Below, in pieces: positions 36,799 through 48,758 of a DNA stretch of 64,000 nucleotides. Numbering within the stretch: the stretch's first letter is position 1; every line of letters starts with the position of its first letter. The notes beneath the pieces were generated by a model. The model was not told the DNA's origin. It worked only from the letters and a program-made list of their open reading frames with translations, and did not search any database. This stretch comes from Sphingomonas glacialis (GTDB taxonomy: Bacteria > Pseudomonadota > Alphaproteobacteria > Sphingomonadales > Sphingomonadaceae). The stretch is taken from positions 1,178,001 to 1,242,000 of the forward strand of contig NZ_BNAQ01000001.1 of the NCBI RefSeq assembly GCF_014653575.1, read 5' to 3'. Position numbers and translations under genes: made by a program.

Positions 36799-36875
36799 GC
36801 GCCCGTAGCTCAGTTGGATAGAGCAAGGAGCTTCTACCTCCTCGGTCGGGGGTTCGACTCCCTCCGGGCGCGCCA
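36799..36875 (+). tRNA. tRNA-Arg (anticodon TCT)
   Basis: A 77-nt cloverleaf. The acceptor GCGCCCG pairs with CGGGCGC, and the D-arm is GCTCAGTTGGATAGAGC. The anticodon stem/loop is AGGAG-CTTCTAC-CTCCT with TCT at the anticodon, and the variable loop is CGGTC. The T-arm is GGGGG-TTCGACT-CCCTC, the discriminator is G and CCA is encoded at 36873-36875. It reads AGA arginine codons, which are rare in this GC-rich genome. Confidence 0.97.
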
Positions 36876-36880
36876 ACGCC

Positions 36881-37885
36881 TCAGGCGGCCGCGCCGCTCG
36901 CCCCTCGATCCATGTCGTACTCCCCGCCCGGTTCCGCCGCGACGAAGCGCGATGCCGCGATCCCCGCCGCCGACAGCTCCGCGCCCAGCGCCAACCGCGG
37001 CGCATCGCGCGCTTCGTCGGTGAGTTGGAACGTGCCCCAATGGATGCCGAGCGCCTGCCCCGCATCCACATCCTCGAAAATTCGCACGGCTTCCGCCGGA
37101 TCGACATGCTGCTCGGCCATGAACCAGCGTGGTTCGTACGCACCGATCGGGATCAGCGCGACGTCGGGCGCGCCGAGCCGCTCGCGGACGCTGCGAAAGA
37201 TCGCGCCGTCGCCATAGCCCGTGTCGCCGACGAACCACACCGTCCCCACCGGCGTCTGAAGATAGTGTCCGGCCCACAGCGCCATGCGCACGTCGGTCGG
37301 CCAGCGATTCGCCCAGTGCCGCGCGGGGGTCAGCGTCGTCGTGAAGCCCTCAGCCAGTGCCAGGCTGTCCCACCAGTCGCCGACGACGCAACGTGCCTCG
37401 GGGATCGCCGCGCGGATGATCGCGTCGTTTCCGAGCGGCATCGCCATCAGCGGCGCGTGCGCGGCGTGGAGCCGGCGCAGCGTGGCGAGATCGAGATGGT
37501 CGTAATGGCAGTGGCTGAGCAGCACGATGTGGATCGGCGGCAGATCCTCGAACGCGATCCCCGGCGCGGTGACTCGCTTGGGGCCGAGGAAGGAGAAGGG
37601 GCTCGCGCGTTCCGACCACACCGGGTCGGTCAGGATATTGACCCCCGCCGCCTGGATCAGCAGCGACGCGTGGCCGACCATCGTGACGCGCAAGCCGTCG
37701 TGCCGCGCGACGGGCTTGGCCGGGACCACCGGCACCGACGCCGGCCAGCGCGCTGCGCCGTTCGCGAGCTTCCAGCGCAGCACCGCGCCGAGCCCGGCAT
37801 CGCTTGGCGGCTGGCCAGGGTTGAAGAAGCGCACGCCGTCGAAATGGTCGCTCGGCGGGCCTGAATAATAGCGGTTACGGGGCAT
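36881..37885 (-). CDS. MBL-fold metallo-hydrolase (NAPE-PLD/UlaG-like)
   Basis: A 334-residue metallo-beta-lactamase-fold protein. The zinc motif is SHCHYDHLD (His125, His127, Asp129, His130). Further metal ligands are likely in LTPARHW, WFVGDTGYGDG and GIHWGTF. The N-terminal DHFDGVRFFNP and PVWSERASPFSFLGPKRV match the N-acylphosphatidylethanolamine phospholipase D-like subgroup. The substrate is uncertain. No signal peptide is seen, so it is probably cytosolic. The 3' end abuts the tRNA gene. Confidence 0.88.
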   Translation of the reverse strand: MPRNRYYSGPPSDHFDGVRFFNPGQPPSDAGLGAVLRWKLANGAARWPASVPVVPAKPVARHDGLRVTMVGHASLLIQAAGVNILTDPVWSERASPFSFLGPKRVTAPGIAFEDLPPIHIVLLSHCHYDHLDLATLRRLHAAHAPLMAMPLGNDAIIRAAIPEARCVVGDWWDSLALAEGFTTTLTPARHWANRWPTDVRMALWAGHYLQTPVGTVWFVGDTGYGDGAIFRSVRERLGAPDVALIPIGAYEPRWFMAEQHVDPAEAVRIFEDVDAGQALGIHWGTFQLTDEARDAPRLALGAELSAAGIAASRFVAAEPGGEYDMDRGASGAAA

Positions 37886-37929
37886 GCTATGCGCCTGGAT
37901 AGGGGTTCAACAGACACGCCTCCCCACCC

Positions 37930-38023
37930 TCACCCCGGCCTTGTGCCGGGGCCCACCGTTCCGCGCGCGCTTCCGCGGCAGCACGCGTATCCCGGTGGAC
38001 CCCGGAACAAGTCCGGGGTGACG
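37930..38023. repeat. intergenic palindromic element (family B)
   Basis: The left arm TCACCCCGGCCTTGTGCCGG runs into GGCCCACCG; the right arm CGGTGGACCCCGGAACAAGT runs into CCGGGGTGACG. The termini and the CCACCG/CGGTGG core match the copy inside hpnG (52138-52235) and the intergenic copy at 59670-59776. Confidence 0.85.
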
Positions 38024-38035
38024 AAGGATGGGGGA

Positions 38036-38873
<838 letters not shown>

Positions 38874-38893
<20 letters not shown>

Positions 38894-39899
38894 CGCGGCG
38901 ACTCCTCGGCAGATAGAAATAGAGCAACCAGCCGACGAGCATCACCGAGCCGATCGCATAGCGCGCGAGATCGTTGGTCACCGTCTGCCGTCCGATCCCT
39001 TCGAGCAGCCCGGCGACGAGCAGCATCACCACCGCACCCCCCATCACGGTCGCGCCCGTCTTGCCCGCCTGCACCGCCGCGTCGCCCCGCGTCGCGCGCC
39101 CGGGAAAGGCGATCGCGGTGCCGATGCGGAACCCCGCCGCACCCGACAGGATGATCGCGAACAGTTCGGTCGTGCCGTGGATCGCGATCCAGCCGGCAAA
39201 GCCGAACCCGAGCCCCTTGGGCACGAACACCGCTAAAAACGCACCGAGCATCAGCCCGTTATATGCGATCAACAGCGCCGTCGGCACCGCGAAGGCAAAG
39301 CCCAGCGCGAACGAGAAGATCGCGATCTGCGCATTGTGCGTGAAGAGATAGGCGGCGAAGATCGTCAGCATGTCGTTGTGCTTGCCGTAGAGCGTGCCCC
39401 GCAACGTCTCGACCGAGGCCGACGGATCGCGCCCGCCCGCCATCCCCTGCCCGACCAGCCCGAAGAACCAGCCGGGATCGGAGCGCACCAGCAGATAGCC
39501 GACGACCGCGCCCGCCACCGTCAGCAGCAGCGAGACGAGCGTCTCGCGCCACAGCGCGCGGACCGCCGCGGGCCATGTGTGCGTGAAGAAGACGCGCAAT
39601 TGCCGCACGGCCGAGGTCGGCACGCCGTACAGCTGGAAATAGGCGCGCGTGCACAGCTGTTCGAGATAGGTGACCAACGCGCGGTCGAGCGACGTCTCGC
39701 GCGCGATCGACAGTGAGGACAGGGCCGTGCGGTACAGCACGGGCAAAGCGAGCAAATCGTCGTCGCTCAGCGCCTTGATCGAGCGTTTCTCGATCCGCGT
39801 CACCAGCGCTTCGAGCCGCTGCCAGTCGGCGTCGTGCGCCGCGCGGAAGCGGCTGGCGTTGACCGTGGCGGGTTGCGCGGTGAGGAAAGCGGTGGCCAT
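38874..39899 (-). CDS. stage II sporulation protein M (SpoIIM/DUF95) family
   Basis: A 341-residue membrane protein. A cytosolic N-terminal helical region (about 1-115) is followed by five or so TM helices, with SpoIIM-type blocks KHNDMLTIFAAYLFTHNAQI, PTALLIAYNGLMLGAFL and AIHGTTELFAIILSGAAGFRIG. In this non-sporulating lineage the function is unknown. It overlaps DUF58 by one base (TGATG) and RDD by 20 bases. Its occurrence with MoxR and DUF58 genes recurs in many bacteria. Confidence 0.9.
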
Positions 39900-41209
39900 C
39901 AGAGCAGGTTCCTGCGTTTCAGCGCGACATAGCCCGCGACCAGCTCCTCGCCGACGCGGTCATGCGCGCTTTCGATCACATGCACGCCGAGATGCTGGAG
40001 CCGCGTGAGCACCAGCTTGCGATCGCGCAGCAACGCCGCGGCGGTGACGGCGCGCGTTACGTCGTCGGCGTTCGTCGGGGCCGCATCGACGAGACGCTCG
40101 ACCTCCTCGTCGCGCAGCACGACGACGAGCAGCAAATGCCCCTTGAGCAGCCGGGCCGCCGCCCGGACCAGAAAGTCGGCCGAGGTCAGATCGGTGAATT
40201 CGGTGAACAGCACGATCATCGAGCGCCGCGTCAGCTTTGCGGCGAGCGTGGTCAGCGCGAAACTGTAGTTGGTTTCCTCGCCGCTATAATCGATCGCGGC
40301 CGCAAGCCGCTGGAGATTGGCGAAGGCGGGCATTCCCGAGACCAGCCCGCTCGCGATCCGTGGCCGCGAATCGAACGCGTGGAGCGCGACGCGGTCGCCG
40401 AGTTTCAACGCGATCCACGCGGTGAGCAGCATCGCCGACACCGCGCGATCGACGCGCGGCAGGCCGGCGACAGGCTCGGACATCTGCCGCCCGGCATCGA
40501 TCGCGAAGACGATCTGGTTGTTGCGCTCGCTGCGATACTCCTTGGCGTGGAGCTTGGTCTGGCGCGCCGACTGTTTCCAGTCGATCGACCGGCGGTCCAT
40601 CCCCGAGCGGAACTCGACCAGCGCATCGAAATCGGTGCCGTCGCCGCGGTCGATCTGCGCGAGCAGGCCGGACAGCGCGTGACGCTGGAAGATCTGCGCG
40701 CCGCGGTCGTGGAGCGCGCGGATGTCGGGGAGGATCGGCAGCGTGACGTCGGCGGGGAGGATCCGCTGTTGCCACGCGAGGCCGAAGGCCCCGCGCCACC
40801 GCAGCCACAGTCGGTCGACTCGCGCGGTGCCACGCCGCAGCGTGGTGAGCGGGAGCAGCGCTTCGCCGCGCCCGTCGTGCAGCGTGAGCCACAGCCGCCC
40901 ATCATTCTCGAGCGCGAGCAACGGTCCGCCATCGAGCGCTACCTCTGCACTGCGCGGCGGCCGCCCCCCGGCAATCGCAACGCGGATCGTCGCATCGACC
41001 ATCGCGCCGACCGGCGCGGTCGTCGGGACCGAAAGGCTGGCGGTCGCGGTGCGGTGCGCGCTGAAAGCATCGAACGCGGTGAGCAGCAGCACCGCGATCG
41101 GCCAGGCGAGCCCGACATACCAGCGACCGGGGAGCGCCACCGCGATCAGCAAGGCCACCGGCGCGCCAGCTGCTGCGGCCAGGACGGCGGTGCGCGTGGG
41201 GTAGATCAC
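39899..41209 (-). CDS. DUF58 domain-containing protein
   Basis: A 436-residue protein. Two TM helices lie near the N-terminus (about 10-50). A beta-rich DUF11/Ig-like part follows, then the DUF58 hallmark [26 protein letters not shown] (near 214-239) and a vWA-like domain with [16 protein letters not shown] (DxGxxM MIDAS variant) and [14 protein letters not shown]58 proteins are partners of MoxR AAA+ ATPases, which lies just upstream. Confidence 0.92.
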   Translation of the reverse strand: MIYPTRTAVLAAAAGAPVALLIAVALPGRWYVGLAWPIAVLLLTAFDAFSAHRTATASLSVPTTAPVGAMVDATIRVAIAGGRPPRSAEVALDGGPLLALENDGRLWLTLHDGRGEALLPLTTLRRGTARVDRLWLRWRGAFGLAWQQRILPADVTLPILPDIRALHDRGAQIFQRHALSGLLAQIDRGDGTDFDALVEFRSGMDRRSIDWKQSARQTKLHAKEYRSERNNQIVFAIDAGRQMSEPVAGLPRVDRAVSAMLLTAWIALKLGDRVALHAFDSRPRIASGLVSGMPAFANLQRLAAAIDYSGEETNYSFALTTLAAKLTRRSMIVLFTEFTDLTSADFLVRAAARLLKGHLLLVVVLRDEEVERLVDAAPTNADDVTRAVTAAALLRDRKLVLTRLQHLGVHVIESAHDRVGEELVAGYVALKRRNLL

Positions 41210-41246
41210 TGCGCGATTGGCCGCTGCACGCGCACCACGCCCGCCC

Positions 41247-41329
41247 CCGTCATCCCCGCGAACGCGGGGATCCCGCTTCTTCCCACCGTCGGAGAAGAAG
41301 CGAGACCCCCGCCTTCGCGGGGGTGACGG
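41247..41329. repeat. intergenic palindromic element (family C)
   Basis: Left arm CCGTCATCCCCGCGAACGCG (41247-41266) continues GGGATCCCGCTTCTTC. The right arm AGAAGAAGCGAGACCCCCGC ends in GCGGGGGTGACGG. It sits between the DUF58 and MoxR genes, inside an otherwise tight operon. Confidence 0.82.
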
Positions 41330-41351
41330 CGGATGGGGGGAGCGCGCAGAA

Positions 41352-42313
<962 letters not shown>

Positions 42314-42332
<19 letters not shown>

Positions 42333-43525
42333 AACCAATGATGCAGCGCTTGCGCCGCCGCGAGCATCGCGCGCGGATCGCGCGCCGCCTGTGCCTCTGC
42401 CGCCAACGCGCTGAAACGCGCCCGCCCCCTCAGGCCGTCGAGATAGCCGTCGACCGCCGCGCCCTGCAGCCGCGCGGGCACGCCGAACACGCCGCCGGCG
42501 CGCTCGCGCACCAGATCGACATAGCGCGGGCCCAGCCGCCCCTGCCGTCCGGCCTTGCGGACGAGCGCTGCGGCATTGTCGATCAGCGCGGTCTTGCCGA
42601 ACGCGATCGCGCGCGCGCGCCGCCGCGCCGGGCCGAAGCGCGCGGTCGCCTGAACGCCTGCGAGCAGCACCGCCGCCGCCAGCGTCAGCGTCATCGCGAG
42701 GAACGGCGGATCGAACAGCAGCTTGAGCGGGCTCGGCGATGCGCCGAAGCCGTTGAGCGTGACGTCGAAGGTGATCGTCTTCGCGCCGGTCGCATTCAGC
42801 CAGTCGAGCAACTCGAGCGCCGCACGCGCCTGCGCTGGGTCGCGCATGCCGATGTTCGACAACAGATCGGGATCGGCGAGCACATAGAGCGGCCCACCAC
42901 CGATCTGGCCCAGCACGACATGCCCGTCGGCGTCGGTCAGGATCGGACGCACGTCGAGGCCGGTGATCGTCTGCACCGGGCGCGGCGCGGCAAACGCGAT
43001 GCTGCGCGGCATCCACGACAGCGCGCGCAGCGGGCGCCCGCCGCTCGCGTAGCGCGTGACCTTGAGCATGTATTGCGGCGCGAGGACGCGCTCGACATCG
43101 TCCACATCCCGGAAATCGACGAAGCGCGCCCAGCCAGAATGCGTCGGATCGACCGACGTGCGCCATTTCGGCAGGATGACGAGCGTCGGCTTGGCCCCGC
43201 GCGCGGCCAGCGCCTTGGTCATGTCGGTCGCGCCGGTTTCGGGGGTCAACACGACGAGATCCTCACCCGCCAACTGCCGCGGATTGCGAACGATCTGCGG
43301 ATTGCGCCCCGTCGCCTCGGCGAGCCGCACGATCCCGCTATAGCCGACCGCGGCGTTCGACAGCGCGTGCGCGCGCCCGTCGCGGCCCGAGCGCAGATCG
43401 GGCGCATAGGCGCCGAGCACGAGCATCGCGATGAACGCGAAGATGCCGACCGCGAGCAGGATCGCGACGGTCCGCACGCTGAACGCATTCGCTCCACTTG
43501 CCCCGCTGACCGTGACATCGCTCAT
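42314..43525 (-). CDS. DUF4350 domain-containing membrane protein
   Basis: A 403-residue protein. It has an N-terminal TM helix (about 18-40, [21 protein letters not shown]), a periplasmic GATase-like DUF4350 domain ([37 protein letters not shown]) and a second TM near residue 285. A cytosolic helical C-terminus follows. The start codon overlaps the preceding stop (ATGA). A slightly earlier ATG at 43534 is possible. Function is unknown; the protein is a constant companion of MoxR-DUF58-DUF4129 units. Confidence 0.86.
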
Positions 43526-44223
43526 CCGCGCCATGATCCCGGCAGCGCGAAGTCGCGATAGGCGGCGCGCGCCTGCGTCCAGTCCGACGCATCGACCGGG
43601 CGCCCGCCGAACAGGCTTCGCTCGACCAGCCGCGCGATCCCGGCGAACAGGTCGCGCGCCGAAAACGGGATCGCGCTGGAGGCGCTCAATTCGCGGCTTG
43701 TCAGCGCCGGGCGGACGAGCTGCGGGCGGCGTCGGGCGATATCGTCGATCGAGCGGCGCAACAGATGATGCACCGCCTCGGCGTAGCGCCCTTCCGCCGC
43801 AAGCAGATCGGCCTCGCGCAGCCATTCGTGGACCGGCGCTTCGTCGGGTGCCCAGGCTTCATCGATCGGCTGCGACACGGTCGGACGCCGCCGCACGAAG
43901 CGCGGCCAGCGCCATTCGCCATGCCGGATACGGGTATACACCGCCCACAGTATCGCGATCGCGACCAGCCCCAGCACGCCCCACAACAGGATCCGCGCGT
44001 AAGGCCAATGCGGCATGCGGGAACCGATCCACAGCAATGCGCGCCCGACGGGCTCGAACAGCTTGCCGAGCCATTTGCCGAGCTGGACCAGCCATTCGGG
44101 CGGCTGGGGCGGCGGCGGCGCGCGCTGGAGCGTGAACTGCACCGCAGGATCGGCCTTGAGCGCAGCATGGGCGGCGGCAAAGCGGTCGGTGGCGGTTGCC
44201 ACCTGCGATGTCCCTTCGCTCAC
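43522..44223 (-). CDS. DUF4129 domain-containing protein
   Basis: A 233-residue protein with one central TM helix (about 78-100, ILLWGVLGLVAIAILWAVYTRI) and a cytosolic DUF4129 domain (LREADLLAAEGRYAEAVHHLLRRSIDDIA...LTSRELS). The Pro-rich stretch RAPPPPQPPEW precedes the membrane part. It is the first gene of the operon and starts at a GTG (44223) with AGAGGA 6 bases upstream. DUF4129 proteins are associated with DUF58/MoxR units. Confidence 0.87.
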   Translation of the reverse strand: MSEGTSQVATATDRFAAAHAALKADPAVQFTLQRAPPPPQPPEWLVQLGKWLGKLFEPVGRALLWIGSRMPHWPYARILLWGVLGLVAIAILWAVYTRIRHGEWRWPRFVRRRPTVSQPIDEAWAPDEAPVHEWLREADLLAAEGRYAEAVHHLLRRSIDDIARRRPQLVRPALTSRELSASSAIPFSARDLFAGIARLVERSLFGGRPVDASDWTQARAAYRDFALPGSWRG

Positions 44224-44419
44224 GTATATTCCTCTGCGACGCGCTGCTGCGGTGCGCACAAGAGTAGAGCAACCCGACCGCCGCGCAATCGCCAATCGCG
44301 GTCGTATCGGTCGCCGTGTTGCAGTGCGGAACGGCTTAAGCCGGGGTTCAGCGCACCACCCGCAAACGCTCCCGACCAGCCGGTTTCATTCCGGTCCCAA
44401 TCTGGTCTAAAGGGCCGCC

Positions 44420-44890
44420 ATGCAACCTTTCTCTTCGCTTCCGCGCGCAGCAAAGCTGCTGATCGTTTCGCTGCCGGTATTCGCGCTGACCGCCGGCCAG
44501 GGGTCGAGCGGACAGCTCCACATCGCGGTCGACAACGTCCGCGATCGCACCGGTCGCGTCCATGTCGATCTCTGCACGCAAGCGCAGTATCTCAAGGATT
44601 GCCCGATCTCGGGCGAAGCGCCCGCGCGGCTTGGCCAGACCATCGTAACGGTGAGTGGCCTGAAGCCGGGTCGCTATGCCGCAGAGGTGTATTACGACCA
44701 GAATGGCAACAACAAGCTCGACCGCGCGGTGTTCGGCGTGCCGAAGGAAGGCGTCGGCTTCTCGAACGATGCCAAGATCAAGCTCGCGGCGCCGAAATGG
44801 GAGGAAGCCGTGTTCGACTATGACGGGCAGGAAAAGACGATCCGGCTGAAGCTGCGCTATTTCATCGGCCCGAACGCGCCCGCCAAGTGA
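44420..44890 (+). CDS. DUF2141 domain-containing exported protein
   Basis: A 156-residue protein with a signal peptide (about 1-26, RAAKLLIVSLPVFALTAG) and a DUF2141 beta-sandwich. The block YAAEVYYDQNGNNKLDRAVFGVPKEGVGFSNDAK has the D-x-N-x-N-x-L-D calcium-binding-like turn. AGGG precedes the ATG. Its stop overlaps the hpnN start (GTGA), so the two are co-translated. This tight link to HpnN suggests a periplasmic partner for hopanoid transport, which is inference only. Confidence 0.87.
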   Translation: MQPFSSLPRAAKLLIVSLPVFALTAGQGSSGQLHIAVDNVRDRTGRVHVDLCTQAQYLKDCPISGEAPARLGQTIVTVSGLKPGRYAAEVYYDQNGNNKLDRAVFGVPKEGVGFSNDAKIKLAAPKWEEAVFDYDGQEKTIRLKLRYFIGPNAPAK

Positions 44891-47481
44891 TCGCCCGCTT
44901 GCTCCAGCAGCTCGTCGCGCTCGGCGTGCGGCGTCCGTTCGCGGTGCTCGGCCTGTGCCTCGCGCTCGTCGCGGGGGCGGCGGTCTTTGCCGCGGGTCAT
45001 TTCGCGATGACCACCGATACCGCGGCGCTGATCTCGCCCAAGATCGCCTGGCGACAGAATGAGAAAGCGGTCGAGACCGCGTTCCCGCAGCTGTCCGACG
45101 TGCTGCTGGTGATCGTCGACGGCAAGACCCCCGAACTCGCGGAAGCCGCGACCGCCAAGCTCTCCGCCGCGCTCGCTGCGGACACGACGCATTTCCGCCG
45201 CGTCCAGCGCCCCGATGGCGGCGCCTATTTCGACCGTGAAGGGTTGTTGTTCGGCTCGACCGCCGAGGTGCAGGCGTCGACCAAGGCGCTGATCGGCGCG
45301 CAGCCGCTGCTCGGGCCGCTCGCTAGCGATCCGTCGCTGCGCGGGATCGCGGCTGCGTTCTCGACGATGCTGACCGGAGTCGAGCGCGGGGACGTACCCC
45401 TCTCGCGGATCGCGCGGCCGATGCGGACGATAGCCGCTGCGCTCGACGCATCGGCGGCGGGCAAACCCGCCTATTTTTCGTGGCAGGAGTTGTTCGCCGA
45501 GCCGGGTTCGGGCGCCACGCCGCCGCGCCGCCGCCTGATCCTCGCGCAGCCCAAGCTCGATTACGGCGCGCTGCAGCCCGGCGAGGACGCCGTCGCCGCG
45601 ATCGTCGCGCAGGCCAGCAAACTCGGGCTCGATCCGGCGCACGGCGTGAGCGTGCGAACGACCGGCGAAGTCCCGCTCGCCGACGAGGAGTTCGCGACGC
45701 TCGAGGAGAATATTGGCTTTGTCGGGCTGGTGATGGCCGCCGCGATGCTGCTGACCTTGTGGTTCGCGACGCGCTCGGTGAAGATCGTCGCGGGGATCGT
45801 CGTGACGATCGTTGCCGGGCTCGTGGTCACGACCGCGCTCGGGCTGCTCGCGGTCGGCGCGCTCAATCTGATCTCGGTCGCGTTCATTCCGCTGTTCGTC
45901 GGTCTCGGCGTCGATTTCGGCATCCAGATCTCGGTCCGCTTCAACGCCGAGCGGCTCGACGGCGCCGATACCGGGGCAGCCCTCCAGCGTGCCGCGACCG
46001 CGCTCGGCGCGCCGCTCGCGCTTGCCGCGGGGGCGGTGTTCCTCGGTTTCGGCGCGTTCCTGCCGACCGATTACATCGGCATCGCCGAGCTCGGCATCAT
46101 CGCCGGGCTCGGGATGGTCGTCGCGCTGGTGGCGAGCGTCACGCTGCTGCCCGCGATGCTGATGCTGCTCAAGCCCGGCGCGCCGCGGCGCGAAGTCGGC
46201 TTCAGCGCGGCCGCCCCGCTCGACCGCTGGCTGCACACGCATCGCAAGACCGTCCTGTGGGCATTTGCCGCGTCGATGGCGGGGAGCATCGCTTTGCTCC
46301 CCTTCGTCCAGTTCGACTTCAACCCGCTGCATTTGCGCGCCAAGGACGGGCCGGCGATGGTCGCATTGACCGATCTGATGCGCGATCCGCTGCGCACGCC
46401 CAACACGATCAACGTGCTCGCGCCCAATGCCGATGCGGCAAAGGCGATCGCGGCGAAGCTGCGGAGCTTGCCCGAGGTTGCCGAGGCGGTGTCGGTCGAC
46501 GGGTTCGTGCCCGAGGATCAGCCCGCCAAGCTCGCGGTGGTGCAGGATGCCGCCTTGCTGCTCGACCCTGCGGTCAATCCGTTCGACGTGACGCCGCCAC
46601 CGAGCGATGCCGAATCGGTGGCGGCGCTAATGAAGGTCGCCGGCGAACTGCGCGCGAGCGCGACTGCGCATCCCGGTGCCGCCGCGGCCGAGGCGCGCCG
46701 GCTTGCGACGGCGTTCGATCGCCTGGCGCGCGCCGCGCCACCCGAGCGGACAAAGGCGAGCGCGCTGCTCGTCACGCCGCTCGGCACGATGCTCGACCAG
46801 ATCCGCGCGACGCTCCAGGCCGAGCCGGTGACGCGCGCGACGCTGCCGCCCGAGATCGCCGGCGATTGGGTATCAAAGGACGGCCGCGCGCTCGTCCAGG
46901 TGTTCCCCAAGGGCAATAGCAACGACAATGCCGTGCTGCGCCGCTTCACCAAGGCCGTCCGCGCGGTCGCGCCGACCGCAAGCGGCCTGCCGGTCGCGAC
47001 GCAGGAAGCCGCAGGGACGGTCGCGTGGGCGTTCGTCGAGGCGGGCATCCTCGCGCTCGTGCTCGTCAGCGGCCTGCTGTTCGTCGTGCTGCGCGATGCG
47101 AAGGAAGTCGCCTTCACGCTCGCGCCGGTCGTGCTGTCGGGCTTCCTGACGCTGGGGAGCTGCGTGCTGATCGGGCAGCCGATCAACTTCGCCAACATCA
47201 TCGCCTTCCCGTTGCTGTTCGGCGTGGGGGTCGCGTTCCACATCTATTTCGTGATGGCGTGGCGCGATGGCGCGACCGATCTGCTGCAATCGAGCCTCGC
47301 GCGCGCGGTGCTGTTCAGCGCGCTCGCGACGGGTAGCGCGTTCGGCAGCCTGTGGCTGTCGCACCATCCGGGGACGGCGAGCATGGGCAAGATCCTGATG
47401 ATCTCGCTCGCGTGGACGTTGGTGTGTGCGCTGATCTTCGAGCCAGCGTTGCTCGGCCCGCCGCGAGCGAAAAAGGCGTAG
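44887..47481 (+). CDS. hpnN: hopanoid transporter HpnN (RND/MMPL superfamily)
   Basis: An 864-residue inner-membrane RND protein. TM1 is at about 17-38, a large periplasmic loop follows, five TM helices at about 275-440 (GFVGLVMAAAMLLTLWFATRS, FIPLFVGLGVDFGIQISVRF), then a second loop and a second TM set near 715-850. The GVDFGIQ and LFGVGVAFHIYF blocks are MMPL-type proton-relay regions. HpnN in Rhodopseudomonas moves hopanoids to the outer membrane. It uses a GTG start. It opens the hopanoid region from the left; hpnM and an mlaA-like gene follow on the other strand. Confidence 0.92.
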   Translation: MIARLLQQLVALGVRRPFAVLGLCLALVAGAAVFAAGHFAMTTDTAALISPKIAWRQNEKAVETAFPQLSDVLLVIVDGKTPELAEAATAKLSAALAADTTHFRRVQRPDGGAYFDREGLLFGSTAEVQASTKALIGAQPLLGPLASDPSLRGIAAAFSTMLTGVERGDVPLSRIARPMRTIAAALDASAAGKPAYFSWQELFAEPGSGATPPRRRLILAQPKLDYGALQPGEDAVAAIVAQASKLGLDPAHGVSVRTTGEVPLADEEFATLEENIGFVGLVMAAAMLLTLWFATRSVKIVAGIVVTIVAGLVVTTALGLLAVGALNLISVAFIPLFVGLGVDFGIQISVRFNAERLDGADTGAALQRAATALGAPLALAAGAVFLGFGAFLPTDYIGIAELGIIAGLGMVVALVASVTLLPAMLMLLKPGAPRREVGFSAAAPLDRWLHTHRKTVLWAFAASMAGSIALLPFVQFDFNPLHLRAKDGPAMVALTDLMRDPLRTPNTINVLAPNADAAKAIAAKLRSLPEVAEAVSVDGFVPEDQPAKLAVVQDAALLLDPAVNPFDVTPPPSDAESVAALMKVAGELRASATAHPGAAAAEARRLATAFDRLARAAPPERTKASALLVTPLGTMLDQIRATLQAEPVTRATLPPEIAGDWVSKDGRALVQVFPKGNSNDNAVLRRFTKAVRAVAPTASGLPVATQEAAGTVAWAFVEAGILALVLVSGLLFVVLRDAKEVAFTLAPVVLSGFLTLGSCVLIGQPINFANIIAFPLLFGVGVAFHIYFVMAWRDGATDLLQSSLARAVLFSALATGSAFGSLWLSHHPGTASMGKILMISLAWTLVCALIFEPALLGPPRAKKA

Positions 47482-47489
47482 CCGCTTGC

Positions 47490-47661
47490 TCCCCCCCGCA
47501 AGCGGGAGGGGGCACCTTCTTGCTCCCCTCTCGCCCGCGGGAGGGCACGCTCTGGCTCCCCTCCCGCCTGCGGGAGGGGCTGGGGGAGGGAACGACCTAG
47601 ATCCCCTGCGCTCCGCCTGAGGCACGCCCCTCCCCTAACCCCTCCCGCACGCGGGAGGGGG
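47490..47661. repeat. array of four similar GC-rich hairpins
   Basis: Between convergent hpnN and the mlaA-like gene there are four versions of a CCCTCCCGC/GCGGGAGGG hairpin: about 47490-47511, 47524-47545, 47558-47579 and 47639-47661. The last ends in GGGAGGGGG. They could terminate both genes, but the repetition suggests duplicated palindromic elements. Confidence 0.8.
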
Positions 47662-47700
47662 AAGTTGTGCGGCTGGCGGCGCGCTCGACGCGCGACGGCG

Positions 47701-48756
47701 CTATGGCTGGACGGCGGTCGTCGCCGGAGCAGGGGGAACCGACGGCGTCGGGTTGACCGACGCTGCGGGATCAGCCGGAAAATCATCGACCGGCGTTTTC
47801 TCCGCAGACGGCGGCGTTGGCGCCGCCGCCGGATCCGCAGGGAAATCGTCGGGCTTCGCTGCCGGAGTCGCGCTCGCCGGCGCAGCCCCTGCTGCCGGAT
47901 CCACCAGCGGATCCGCCGCGGGATCGGTCAACGGATCGTCGAGCGCGCTCGCCGCGGCAGCCTTGGCGCCATGACTTTCCGCGATGCTCACTGCGCGGTC
48001 CTGCAGATAGGCCGATCGCAGCGTCGCATACGGATCGATCGCGCCACCGAGCAGCGCCTTCAGCGCGCCATCCGATTCGACACGCAGATCGAGCCCGGTC
48101 AGAACAGCCTCCGACACGCGATATTCGGCGCGGTCGAATGGCGTGCCGATCGTGAAGGCATAGGTCTGCCCCTGCGCGATGCCCGCCCCGAAATCGCGGA
48201 AATCGCTCGGGCCGACCAGCGGCAGGAAGATGTACGGCCCCGGCCCCAGGCCGTAATGGCCAAGCGTCGTGCCGAAGCTGTTGTCGTGATGCGGCAGGTT
48301 GAACTCGCGCGTCTTGGCGACGTCGAGCACGCCGCCGATCCCGATCGTCGAATTGACCAAGAACCGCCCGACGGTCTTGATCGCGCGCTTGGGCTTCAGC
48401 TGCAGCATGTCGTTGGCGAACACCAACGGCTCGCCGACATTCGAGAAGACATGCCGGATGCCGGTGCGCAGCGGCTTGGGGACCACCGTCTTGTACAGCA
48501 TCGCCAGCGGCCGGAACGCGATCCGGTCGAGGAACTGGTGGATCGAGAACATCGTCCGGTTGAAGCCCTCGAGCGGATCGCCCTTGGTCCGGTGATGCCG
48601 CGGCCGCGCCTCGCTCGCGGCGACGGGGGCCGGTGCGGGCACTGCCATGCTCGGCGCAACCGTGACCGGTGCCGAGGCGTCCTGCGCCATCGCCACGGGT
48701 GCGACGAACAGCGCGAGCGCCATCGCTATCGCACTGCTCGTCTCCCGCAGCCGCAA
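47701..48756 (-). CDS. mlaA: MlaA-like outer membrane lipid-asymmetry protein
   Basis: A 351-residue protein whose MlaA/VacJ domain is recognised by GDPLEGFNRTMFSIHQFLDRI, VGRFLVNSTIGIGGVLDVAKT and FGTTLGHYGLGPGPYIFLPLVGPSD. MlaA removes mislocalised phospholipids from the outer leaflet. The N-terminus is a plain signal peptide (cut after AMA) rather than a lipobox; a TTG at 48756 is chosen because it supplies the RLRE n-region (an ATG at 48723 is the alternative). The last 80 residues are a Pro/Ala/Asp-rich tail with DDFPADPAA twice. It lies 2 bp downstream of the hpnM gene. Confidence 0.88.
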   Translation of the reverse strand: MRLRETSSAIAMALALFVAPVAMAQDASAPVTVAPSMAVPAPAPVAASEARPRHHRTKGDPLEGFNRTMFSIHQFLDRIAFRPLAMLYKTVVPKPLRTGIRHVFSNVGEPLVFANDMLQLKPKRAIKTVGRFLVNSTIGIGGVLDVAKTREFNLPHHDNSFGTTLGHYGLGPGPYIFLPLVGPSDFRDFGAGIAQGQTYAFTIGTPFDRAEYRVSEAVLTGLDLRVESDGALKALLGGAIDPYATLRSAYLQDRAVSIAESHGAKAAAASALDDPLTDPAADPLVDPAAGAAPASATPAAKPDDFPADPAAAPTPPSAEKTPVDDFPADPAASVNPTPSVPPAPATTAVQP

Positions 48757-48758
48757 GA

